Shown here: piece by piece, positions 21,754-32,500 of the stretch | Numbering within the stretch: the first letter of the stretch is position 1 | How the letters are laid out: each line of letters opens with the position of its first letter | NCBI GenBank assembly: GCA_032622095.1 | Contig: CP136061.1 | Span: 81,690,324 to 81,754,323, forward strand | Source of the DNA: Siphonodentalium dalli | Lineage: Eukaryota > Mollusca > Scaphopoda > Gadilida > Siphonodentaliidae | DNA: 64,000 bases | Direction: 5' to 3' | Notes under the pieces: model-generated | Seen by the model: only the letters and a program-made list of their open reading frames with translations | The model's database searches: none | Told to the model about the DNA's origin: nothing | Program-made: the position numbers and the translations under genes

Positions 21754-24119
21754 ACCCTGTGCCAATGCATTCTCTTATATATGCGAGTCGACCATATGTC
21801 GCCTCGCATATATAAGATAATGCATTGGCCTAACAATTTTAATAATTTTTCTTGTATTCTTTAACAATTTTATAATTTCACCCATACAGAACCCCAGACA
21901 AACATGAGCAGACGACACTCTTCTATATGCTTCTATATATGTGTGGGGCTCCCTGCAGGGTAATGGATGTTTGTTATTTTATGTCCTAAAAATTGTCAGA
22001 AACATTTATTTAAAAACGAGAGGCCGATCACGATCGGCAGATGTTTAACCCATACCTTGGCGATAGCGATTAGCTATAACTGATAATTGGTCAAAGATAT
22101 GATCAGAGTAATATATATATCAGTACCTAACTTAAAATCAAAAGGTCAAATAATTTGTCTTAAGAAGGGGTTAAAGTAATTGGGGTGGGGGAGGAGTCGT
22201 TTTAAATCTCATAACTCTGTCCCTATTCACACACTGTGAGATCCAATTGTTTAGCCATTAATAAATTTGACAGATAGGATAAACAATTATCCAGCCAGCA
22301 GGTTGTTCATCTTTACCTTCATACAACCACCCCCTAGAGCTATGTAACATATGTCATCACTCAATTAATAACAGATTTTGCTTGGAATGACATCTATTAA
22401 AGGTATTCTCATACTCTGGATATTGGATGTTCACATGGCAATTTATTGATATCATTATATTACATGCAACTATTGCAATAAAATCTTCACATTTTCAATA
22501 CAGGCCATCACACCTTATTAATGGAATACAACTAAAACAAATTAGTGTCAATGCCAATTTTTTGTTTTGAATTAAATAATTTTTTTATTATTATAAAAGT
22601 TTTTTAATATTTGTTTATTGAGCGAGGAAATTTGTTTATTGAGCGAGGAAATTCAATCTAAAAAAATATGAAAAATCCAAATTTCAAATTTATAAAAAAA
22701 AGAAGGGTCATAACTCCTTTAAAATAAATCGGATCAAACCCATATTCAAACTCGAACTGTATTTTGGGATGAGAAACCTATATACAAAATTTGGTTCCGA
22801 TCAAATAGAAAATGTTAGAGTTATCGCATTATACCTAAAGTGTCTGACAGACAGACAGATATAGATGGACGGACAGACGAGTGGTCAATCCGGACATTGA
22901 TGCTATGTGTACCATACTATGGTATAGGTACACATAAAAAGTTTTATCTCATGCAGAGTACAGGAAAAATACATCAAACCTGGTGTGCCCCTTTAATTTT
23001 TCAATTCACATATGTAATCAATTGAAATCAATGTCGAAAAAGCTTTCCATTAATATATAGTTAAAACAAACTAGACCTACAGTACTAAAAGTGTTATGAA
23101 CAATTATTTTGTTCCCATAGACTGATACAGAGCTCTCAAGTTTTTAAAACTTTGAAAACCAAAGTGGTCTTCCCATGCAACCAACAAAATTCCAATGGTA
23201 ATGCTATTAAACAATGAAACCAGATTATGCCTTTAAGATGAAATTTAAATAACCATGCATATAAAATATAATAGTATAAACATTCCACCTATGATATGGC
23301 CAGAGATACTTATAGAGTATAAAGTATATCTGATACAGCCAACACATCTCCTAGCAACTCAATACAAGAGAGAACCAACTTCATGGTATTGTAACAGGAT
23401 ACTATCTCTGTGTGAGAAGACAACTTCATAGCATCCTGAACCTGATTTATTAGATACTATCTAGACAGTGCCACCTGTGTATCTTTGATATATTTTAGCG
23501 ATGAATAAAATAATCAAAGGGCCATAACTCCAGTAAAAAGTACCGGATCAAACCCATTATCAAACTCGATCTGTATTTTGAGTTGAGAAACTCACATACA
23601 AAATTTGGTTCCTATCAGTTGAAAAATTGTTGATTTATCGAAGCATTCATGAATTCTATGTCAAAGGGCCATAACTCCATTAAAAAATATCGAATCAAAC
23701 CCATATTCGAACTCGATATGTATTTTGGGTTGAGCAACTCACATACCAAATTTGGTTATGGTCAGATAATTTCTTTTTGAGTTATGGCAGCATGCATAAA
23801 TTCTAAGTTGAAAAAGGGCCATAACTCCGTAAAAAAAACTCGGATCAAACCCATATTCGAACTCGATCTGTATTTGGTGCTGAGAAATTCATATACAAAA
23901 TTTGGTTCCGATCAGATAGAAAAAATTTCAGTTATCGCACGGACGGACGGACAGACTAACGACGAGTGGTCAATCCGGGCAACGACACTATGTTTACCAT
24001 ACTATGGTATGGGTAAACATAAAAATGATAAAAAATTGTTAGGCCAATGCATTCTCTTATATATGCGAGGCGACCTATGGTCGACTCGCATATATAAGAG
24101 AGAATGAATTGGCACAGGG
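21754..24119. mobile_element. foldback MITE of the 8551-8920 family, interrupted by a 2-kb insertion
   Basis: The ends ACCCTGTGCC and GGCACAGGG carry the same two inverted hairpins as 8551-8920. The spacer is identical in layout (CACCCATACAGAACCCCAGA, GTGTGGGGCTCCCTGCAGGG), except that 22016-24020 is inserted in the A-run. The flanks 21705-21753 and 24120-24167 are also inverted copies of each other (CGACTTACGACTGGATTTGA), so the family unit may be longer than the hairpin ends. Confidence 0.85.
22016..24020 (+). mobile_element. Helentron/HINE-like element, copy 1
   Basis: It starts ACGAGAGGCCGATCACGATC and ends in the hairpin GTTTACCATACTATGGTATG then GGTAAACAT. A subterminal inverted repeat (ATGTTTAACCCATACC near the 5' end, GGTATGGGTAAACAT at the 3' end) and a core of ~146-bp tandem units (AGGGCCATAACTCC, GGATCAAACCCATATTCGAA, CAAAATTTGGTTCC) fit Helentron-associated elements. 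Copy 2 is 48921-50912; the two agree in the first ~60 bp and at the 3' end but differ inside. A second terminus-like hairpin lies at 22908-22938. Insertion is into an A-rich target without a clear duplication. Confidence 0.65.
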
Positions 24120-24274
24120 AAAAAATCCCGACTTACGACTGGATTTGATATGGCGGGTCACATATGAGTACGGTATATAAACCATGTCAATGCACCGGAG
24201 AGAACAGATTGGAGAATCAGGGCAGCCGATTCGAATCGCATCAAATCGATTTGCAGGGCCCTAATAATAACCAT

Positions 24275-24383
24275 CAAATCCTCTTAATTGGATAATCCTA
24301 CACCGCGGCGATGTCCAATGATAACCATCAAATCCTCTTAATTGGATAATCCTACACCGCGGCGATGTCCAATGATCGAAGAT
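24275..24383. repeat. 57-bp tandem duplication
   Basis: AACCATCAAATCCTCTTAAT then TGGATAATCCTACACCGCGG and CGATGTCCAATGAT occurs twice head to tail. Confidence 0.9.
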
Positions 24384-24394
24384 ACATTCCATAT

Positions 24395-25064
24395 GAGCAG
24401 CTCCATGTATTAACCACCTGGACTATATACACATAACCCAGCTGGTGAATATGAGCAGCTCTGTGTATTAACCACCTGGACTATATACACACTAGCAGGT
24501 TAGCCCGCCACTGGCGGCATTCGTCCCATGGCTTTGGTCGATCCATTAATTTTAGTTTTTCAATGTAACCCCGTACAGGACCGGGCTACTCAAAAACCAA
24601 ATTTCAAGTCGATAGCTCCACCCGTTTCCGAGATCTGGTCTGCGCATGCGCGAATCTGGCGTCGCACGGGCTCGGCGACCCGATAAAATTCGTATCCGGG
24701 GCAAGATACATTCACATACCAAATTTCAAGTCGATAGCTCCACCCGTTTCCGATATCTCGTCTGCGCATGCGCTGCACGGGCGTCGCACGAGCTCGCCAA
24801 TACGACAGCGACGACCACCTGGTCAAACTACACTCACGTACCAAGTTTCGTCCCGATCGGTCGAGGTGTTGGTATCTGATGCAAAAGACGAAATTGTGAG
24901 TGTTGGTCAATAGTCCCCGCCGTGAACCTCATCGTCGCAAAGAGCGGACAGTCAATTAACCCCGTTGTGAACCTCAATCACCAACGCGACGTAAACAGGT
25001 GTTGCGTTCTAAAAATAGGAAAGTACTTTCTCTCTGCATAATTCTGCAGATGCTAATAACGTTG
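24395..25064. repeat. low-copy repeats with GCGCATGCGC motifs
   Basis: TGAGCAGCTC...ACCACCTGGACTATATACAC occurs twice at 24395-24490 and again at 26995-27060. Two diverged units containing AAATTTCAAGTCGATAGCTC and TCTGCGCATGCGC are at 24595-24790. This stretch is more GC-rich than its surroundings. No gene is recognised. Confidence 0.65.
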
Positions 25065-27000
25065 CTCCCCGTAGGTAGCAATATCGTTGTTGTTGATATT
25101 TACGGCTTGGGCAAGTTTGAGCTCAATCGGTTAGAGTCTATAAAGGACACACTCATATATATGACACTTCCCGTAGGTAGCAAGTTTGAGCTCAATCGGC
25201 ATTCCCTGGAATTTCCCGTAGATTGGCAGATTCCAGTAGCTTTATAACGGTATATCTGGGGAGAAATCTGATGCTATATTCGTGATTATGTGGGATGATT
25301 TCGGTATATACTGTAAAAACAAAGCGCGCCATCCGTGCTCGCAGGGAATAAATTTCGAGCGATAACGGTTGCGTTCCCGTATAACTCTGCAGATGCGAAT
25401 AACGTTGAATGGGAAACAGACGCTCTTTATAGAGATGCGTCAAAAACAAACGCTCATTAAATAATCACTTGATTAACCCCCGACATGCCTTTGCGGTGAT
25501 TTGAGATTGGAGAACGGGTGCTCTGAGCTTCTCTAAACCGCGACCACGGTCGTGTCGGTGGGATTTGACACTTACATAGGAAGTTTGAGCTCAATCTGTA
25601 CACGCGTTTTGGATTCTATGAAGTACACACACATATATACGAAGTCTCAAAATATATAGTACTAGCAGGTTAGCCCGCCACTGGCGGCATTCGTCCCATG
25701 GGCTTTGTTTCAGAAACATGACATTTTTGTAATTATTTTGTTTTTATTTATTTTTGTTTTTTATTTTTGAATATGAATTTAATGTTTTTTAAATTTAATA
25801 TATTTTGTTTCTGAATTGTTTTTTTATTGTTAATTTTTTTAAATTTTAAATTGTTTTAATTAAATTGTAAATTGTTTTAGGTTAGCCCGCCACTGGCGGC
25901 ATTCGTCCCATGGCTTTGTTTCAGAAACATGACATTTTGTAATTATTTTGTTTTTATTTATTTTTGTTTTTTATTTTTTAATTTGAATTTAATGTTTTTT
26001 AAATTTAATTTTTTGTTTCTGGCGGAAAAATTTACCCGTAGAAATCGCCCCTTCCTAGGAACGACAGACAACGCATTCTTTGTTTCGTGAAATCTCTCTA
26101 CGATAACATTGCATTGAATTGAAATTAAATTTTAAATTGTTTTAATTAAATTTTTTGTTTCTGGCGGAAAAATTTACCCGTAGAAATCCCCCCTTCCTAG
26201 GAACGACAGACAACTCATTCTTTGTTTCGTGAAATCTCTCTACGATAACATTGCATTGAATTTAAAACAAACGCTTCCCGTCGGGAAATCTGTCTTCGGG
26301 TCGTTGTTGGCATCACGGCTCCCCGAAAACTCTCACATTGCCGAAAACGTGTATTTAGTAATATCGTTGTTGTTGATATTTACGGCTTGGGGGCTATTTT
26401 CTTATTTAGCAAGTTTGAGCTCAATCGGTTAGAGTTTATAAAGGACACACTCATATATATGACACTTCTCGTAGGTAGCAAGTTTGAGCTCAATCGGCAT
26501 TCCCTGGAATTTCCCGTAGATTGGCAGATTCCAGTAGCTTTATAACGGTATATCTGGGGAGAAATCTGATGCTATATTCGTGATTATCTGGGATGATTTC
26601 GGTATATACCAAAGGTATATACTGTAAAATCAAAGCGCGCCATCCGTGCTCGCAGGGAATAAATTTCGAGCGATAACGTTTGCGTTCCCGTATAACTCTG
26701 CAGATGCGAATAACGTTGAATTGGAAACAGACGCTCTTTATAGAGATGCGTCAAAAACAAACGCTCATTAAATAATCACTTGATTAACCCCCGCCGTGCC
26801 TTTGCGGTGATTTGAGATTGGAGAACGGGTGCTCTGAGCTTCTCTAAACCGCTACCACGGTCGTGTCGGTGGGATTTGACACTTACATAGGAAGTTTGAT
26901 CTCAATCTGTACACGCGTTTTGGATTCTATGAAGTACACACACACACATATACGAAGTCTCAAAATATATAGTATAGATAGATAACCCAGCTGGTGAGTA
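25065..27000. repeat. direct duplication of a ~620-bp segment
   Basis: 25070-25660 and 26360-26980 are near-identical from AATATCGTTGTTGTTGATAT through GCAAGTTTGAGCTCAATCGG, GGTATATCTGGGGAGAAATC and GAACGGGTGCTCTGAGCTTC to ACGAAGTCTCAAAATATATA. Between them the blocks GGTTAGCCCGCCACTGGCGG (also at 24500) and TTTACCCGTAGAAATC each occur twice. The pattern points to two or three rounds of local segment duplication. Confidence 0.85.
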
Positions 27001-27380
27001 TGAGCAGCTCCTTGTATTAACCACCTGGACTATATACACATAAACCCAGCTGGTGAGTATGAGCTTTAAATGAGCAGATATCAATTTGTTGCAATTGTCT
27101 GATGAATTTGTTACTAATATTCACCATCGCGAGGCCTTCTAAAGTCAGATGGTGATGCTTGAATTTTCGTTTAAGAGTTATACTTCATTCGGAGATGTTG
27201 ATGTTGATTGGGTGTCATACATGAGACTGATTACATAATATAAACTTCGGATGTACAATTTATTGTACAATCATATACAAAAAACATATGTTCAATATAA
27301 TATTGATACATTGCAGTAGATAGAGTATCATCAGTACAAAAATATGTTCACGATGGATAAATAACCATGATCTGAATTAA
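27001..27380. other. intergenic stretch without recognisable features
   Basis: AT-rich sequence; apart from the repeat block ending at 27060 nothing is recognised. Confidence 0.5.
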
Positions 27381-27560
27381 CCCTTCCATGACTGAAGCTT
27401 CCTGAATGTTTACGAAAACCCTGTGCTAATGCATTTTCTTATATATGTGATTCTCCCATAGAAAGCCTCGTATATATAAGAGGATACATTGGCCAAACAA
27501 TACTTACCTTGACCTTGTAAGCCAGTGCATTCTCTTATATATGCAAGGCTCCCAACCCTA
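27381..27560. mobile_element. TTAA-type MITE, type 2, right-truncated
   Basis: TTAA at 27377-27380 precedes CCCTTCCATGACTGAAGCTT. Two hairpin modules follow (GTGCTAATGCATTTTC and GCCAGTGCATTCTC), but the second breaks off after one arm at about 27550. Confidence 0.7.
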
Positions 27561-28155
27561 CCAGACATAACGTGCCTATTCGGAGAGACAATAGAACACA
27601 TCCAACATCTCGTTAGCAAGACTTACGAATGAGACCTGCCAATAATACTTCCTTGTTACTGGCGATAATATTTAAAAAATAAAATGTCTTTATTACCTGC
27701 ATTTCCCCAAACCGTGAGATTATATTGAGGTTGTTGGAGTGCAGAGTTTAAGGCATAAAATTGGTAGACTCACGGACAAAACGGGAGATTATACAGGTCT
27801 CGTGTTTTCCGTTTGAACGTTCTGAAACAAAAAGTTGGATACTCAAAACTGCCAATTTTATGTACAAATTGTTTTTGGAACATGAGCGTATTTGGACTGC
27901 CTCCCACAAAAATCTCCCGGATTGTCATTTTGAAAACTTAACAGGTCTGGTTACAAGTCATAAACTTAACTCCTAGCATTGGTGAAATACTTCTAGCTTT
28001 GCCAATATATTTTCATAAAATAAGATAACATTTTGCGAGCAACTATTATTTCTTGGAATCGAATGTCGATTAATCAATCACAACTACAGTTTCAGAGAAA
28101 CATCATTTTCTTCATGGTTGCTTGGGTCGTGTGAGGCTCCATATGGGAGTGTTAA
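27561..28155. other. intergenic stretch without recognisable features
   Basis: No repeat family match. The 71-codon plus-strand frame at 27761-27976 lacks recognisable domains and I do not call it a gene. Confidence 0.5.
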
Positions 28156-28411
28156 CCATTTTATTACGGGAGCTGCACTGGTGCAGCATTAAAGATTTGG
28201 TGCCATTGCATTCTCTTATATATGAGAGTCTCCCAAAAGGGGAGCCTTGCATATATAAGACACTGCTCTGGCTTACAAGGTCAAGCTAAATATTGTTAGA
28301 CAATGCATTCTCTTATATATGTGAGGCTCCCTATGGAAGACTGGCATATATATCAGAACACATTGGCACAGGGTTTTCGCAAACTTTCAGTAAGCTCCTG
28401 TTATGGAAGAG
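28156..28411. mobile_element. TTAA-flanked MITE, type 2
   Basis: Flanked by TTAA (28152-28155, 28412-28415). The left end CCATTTTATTACGGGAGCTG and the right end AAGCTCCTGTTATGGAAGAG are inverted. Two inner hairpins of the GCATTCTCTTATATATG family with CTCCC centres are present. Confidence 0.8.
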
Positions 28412-28576
28412 TTAAGGATGGCATCTTCCCAAACACATGTGGGGCTGTCCAAAAAAATTCAATAAGTTAACAATATGTGAAAACAATTGCATGAAGTACT
28501 GCTGCCATGAGGTCCAAACCAACATCCAAGAAAAATCAATAAGTTGACGATATGAATCCAAGATATTCAATAAGTT

Positions 28577-29333
28577 GTTGAGATGTGAACACAATCACAC
28601 AGGTGATTCCAGCATCATAATGAGCCAGCATTGTCATGACGTCTCTAACAGCTGGGAATATTGTTGCGATGTGAACACAATCACACAGGTGATTCCAGCA
28701 TCATAATGAGCCAGCATTGTCATGACGTCTCTAACAGCTGGGAATATTGTTGCGATGTGAACACAATCACACAGGTGATTCCAGCATCATAATGAGCCAG
28801 CATTGTCATGACGTCTCTAACAGCTGGGAATATTGTTGCGATGTGAACACAATCACACAGGTGATTCCAGCATCATAATGAGCCAGCATTGTCATGACGT
28901 CTCTAACAGCTGGGAATATTGTTGCGATGTGAACACAATCACACAGGTGATTCCAGCATCATAATGAGCCAGCATTGTCATGACGTCTCTAAGAGTTGGG
29001 AATATTGTTGCGATGTTAACACAATCACACAGGTGATTCCAGCATCATAATGAGCCAGCATTGTCATGACGTCTCTAACAGCTGGGAATATTGTTGCGAT
29101 GTGAACACAATCACACAGGTAGTACTAACGTCGCCATGAATCAACATCCAAGAAACTTCAATAAATTGACGATAAGAATCCAAGAAATTCAGTAAGTTGT
29201 TGAGATTTGAAAACTAACACACAGCTATTACTGTGTTGTCATGAGGTCTTTAACAGCTGGGAATATTGTTGCGATGAAAACACGATCACAGACATCTCTA
29301 ACAGCTGGGAATATTGTTGCGATGTGAACACGA
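28577..29333 (-). repeat. 86-bp tandem array derived from the last codons of MED14
   Basis: Six full units plus partial ones read GCGATGTGAACACAATCACA, CAGGTGATTCCAGCATCAT, AATGAGCCAGCATTGTCATG, ACGTCTCTAACAGCTGGGAA and TATTGTT. The block from GTCATGA to GGGAATATTG is the plus-strand copy of the terminal coding sequence of MED14 (29336-29390, which encodes the end [15 protein letters not shown]). The array therefore begins in the coding end of the terminal exon and runs about 750 bp into the 3' UTR or flank. I find no AATAAA on the minus strand within it. Confidence 0.85.
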
Positions 29334-29585
29334 TCACACAGGTAGTACTAGTGTTGTCATGAGGTCTCTAACGGCTGGGAATATTGCACATTCGTTGGGG
29401 TTTTGGTACTCTGAGAATCGCCGGAGCATGGCTGATAACGCTGCTTGACTTGCAGTCTGTTGGGTGTTCGGCTGCTGGTTCTCCATCAGGGAGATATTGT
29501 TCGTGCTCGGCTCGTACAGAAGTGGAACGAATACAGTCTGTGGTTCAGCCTGCCCCAACGGTGGCTTCGTACTCGTTAGCTGGAG
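29334..29585 (-). CDS. MED14: MED14 exon 17 (terminal)
   Basis: The acceptor is TTTAACAG|CTCCAG. It has 83 codons in phase 0, then TGA at 29336-29334. It encodes [20 protein letters not shown] at its start and [30 protein letters not shown] at its end, matching the order LQLT, then I/L-KRFAE, then C-IF-AVRDLM known at the MED14 C-terminus. The final ~50 coding bases are the source of the tandem array immediately downstream. Confidence 0.92.
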   Translation of the reverse strand, partial: LQLTSTKPPLGQAEPQTVFVPLLYEPSTNNISLMENQQPNTQQTASQAALSAMLRRFSEYQNPNECAIFPAVRDLMTTLVLPV

Positions 29586-32500
29586 CTGTTAAATAAGAAA
29601 GAAATAAATCAGTCAATGAACCATGTAGTACTCAAAGTCGTCTGCTGCTGATGTGCTCAACATTAGTCCTCACTGACGATTGACCAGCAACTTTGGATTA
29701 TGAACCAGACTTCTGCTTGTATGTGAATAGAACACTCAATTCTGATTGGCTGAGCAGCTTAGGGTATTACAATCTAACACAAGATATCGACTAGATATAT
29801 CAAGCAAGAATTAAAAGAAATACATAATTCAAGTGACAGTATACTAACAAAACAACCTGTGAAGAAATATTTAAAATATGTAAAAAAAATTAATCAGAAC
29901 ACAGAAGAGCTATGTCTTATTGGATACTTGAAGGGACTAAAATATTCTGATAATGATATTGAGACTAAAATATTTTAACTTACTACTACAGTTGATGACC
30001 TTTGTTGACAAATCACTGTAACAATTTTGTTTACATAACAATGGTTTCAACACGCAAAATGTTTATATTGATTAATTTCTCCATGTTCTTCTTAGTGGTG
30101 ATGTTTTTACAGACTATTTCATTTGTTGCACATTTACCCACTATGAGTGCCTTGGGTCCCTTTAGTGGTGATGTTTTAACAAACTTTTATATTTTTCAAA
30201 TATTTACCCAGTGAGTGCCTTGGGTCCCTTTAAATGTGATGTTTTTACAGACTTTAACATTTTTCACATATTTACCCACAGTGAGTGCCTTGGGTCCCCT
30301 TTAATTGTGGTGATGTTTTTTAGACTTTTATATTCTTCGCACAATTACCCACCGTGAGTGCCTTGGGTCCATTTAATGCTGTTGGCTCTTCATCATTATA
30401 TTTAAAAAATTTCAGATCGATGTCATGAATAACGTCTTTTCCTTCAGAATAAAAAAATAGTCCATATTGGTCTGATAGTTATGGTCTGATAGTTATGGGC
30501 AAATTTCAGAGTGTTGGTGTTGTTTCTGTGGTGCCTCACCAATCAACCAGAGACACGTATAGCACAGACATACCATAATGACGACTTTTTTCCGGACTAT
30601 GACAGCTGGAGTACCACGTACATACCATAATGACTTTCTTCCGGATTATGACAGCTGGAGTACCACATACATAGCATAATGACGACCTTTTTTCGGACTA
30701 TGACAGCTGAAGTACCACATACATACCATAATGACGACTTTTTTCCGGACTATGACAGCTGGAGTACCACGTACATACCATAATGACTTTCTTCCGGATT
30801 ATGACAGCTGGAGTACCACATACATAGCATAATGACGACCTTTTTTCGGACTATGACAGCTGGAGTACCACATACATACCATAATGACGACTTTATTCCG
30901 GACTATGACAGCTGGAGTACCACATACATACCATAATGACTTTCTTCCGGATTATGACAGCTGGAGTACCACATACTTACCATAATGACCACTTTCTTCC
31001 GGACTATGACAGCTGGAGTACCACATACATACCATTTTCTTCCGGACTATGACAGCTGGAGTACCACATACTTACCATAATGACATTTTTTTGGACTATG
31101 ACAGCTGGAGTACTGCATACTTACCATAATGACCACTTTCTTCCTGACGACAACAGCTGGAGTACCGGCCGGTACATTGGCTGGCTGAGCTCCTGGTGGG
31201 AATGTTAGGCACCACTGTACACTCCATGGCAGGTTACGATCGGGCATCTGAGGCTGAAAGAATAACGATTGGGGAAGTTAGGCACCAATGTACACTCCAC
31301 GGAAGGTTACGATCAGGCATCTGATACTGAAAGAATAATGATAAACACCATTATTATATCGTGCACATTTAGATTTTAGACATTGCAGTGGCATTTTGAT
31401 CATTTAAACATTTTTATTTAAAAAAACAAACAAACAAACTACTACACAAATGTAGGCTGGTGAATTTTGATGTCACCGCAAATAAAAACCTGTGTCCAGT
31501 GCCCACAAATTATTTTTGTTTTATTTTACAATCAATATCTGGGTGAAGTAATAAAGCTGATCAATCACATTACAAGTGTCATCATTATGAATTCCAAAAA
31601 GACATTTTCTGTTAAAAGACGTCGTTGACGTAATTGGTTTGTATTGTCAAAGAACAAGACAAAAAATTTTATGTAACATTTTGAAATATTCTGTATTGTG
31701 CTATATTTCTTAAATAAAAATCAATATGTGTGTAATAAATACACAGAACGACCCGAGTGCTAGTGTGGAAAGATAGAACGAGAGGCACAGCCTCGAATTC
31801 TAACCTGTCATGATGGCACAAGTGCTGTACCAACAAACCCATTAACACACATGCTGTTCTCTGTTTATTACACACTATTCATCCTGCAAACTGTGATTAA
31901 AAAAATAGACTCTCAAGGTTTATTCAGGCACATACAGGGCTTGTTTTGTCATGTACATGTATGATGATGCTTCTATTTTATAGTTCCAGTTTCATGATTG
32001 AGGGGAACGTATGGAATATATATATGTTCCATACAGATTTGTAAATATAGAACAACAGGAACACTGTAATTTTAGGAACAAGCATGTAATAAATTTGGTT
32101 ACAGTTCTAGTACAGTCATACCAGTTCTAATCTCATTATCTGGATACAATCTTTGAGAATTCTAACCGGAGCAGCGAGAATTCTGCAGAAAGCCGTCATC
32201 GCATTCACTTTGTATGGGGGGAACGCAACCTAGAACAAAAATAGTAATAATTATAATTTGCTCCCAATAAATTATAATAAAACTAAAATATGTGATTCCG
32301 ATTGGCTTAAGCCTTAATAAAGGTATGTCATTGAGAATTATGACTGGGCGGTGAGAATTATGCAGAAAAACATCATCGCATTCACTTTGTATGGGAGGAA
32401 CGCAACCTAGAACAGAAATAGTAATAATTATAATTCACTCCCTATAAATTATAATAAAACTAAAATATACAGTAATGCTCTAATTAATCGACCGATGAAT

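Larger units (their letters stand above)
19833..24263. mobile_element. possible nested hAT-like composite
   Basis: TAGGGCCCTGCGAATC at the left and its inverted counterpart GATTTGCAGGGCCCTA at the right lie 4.4 kb apart. The flanking octamers ATAAACAC and ATAATAAC agree at 6 of 8 positions, which would fit an old 8-bp hAT target duplication. The interior holds other repeats (20870-21260, 21415-21575, 21754-24119). No transposase is seen. The pairing of these two ends could be chance co-location of two separate copies. Confidence 0.4.

Noticed and set aside
21351..21836. 161-codon open frame on the minus strand
   Set aside because: It spans a palindrome and a MITE hairpin; the peptide is a repeat translation ([19 protein letters not shown] recurs wherever the hairpin occurs).
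24590..24910. Overlapping 106- and 77-codon frames in a GC-richer block
   Set aside because: They lie over two diverged repeat units, on both strands, without domain similarity.
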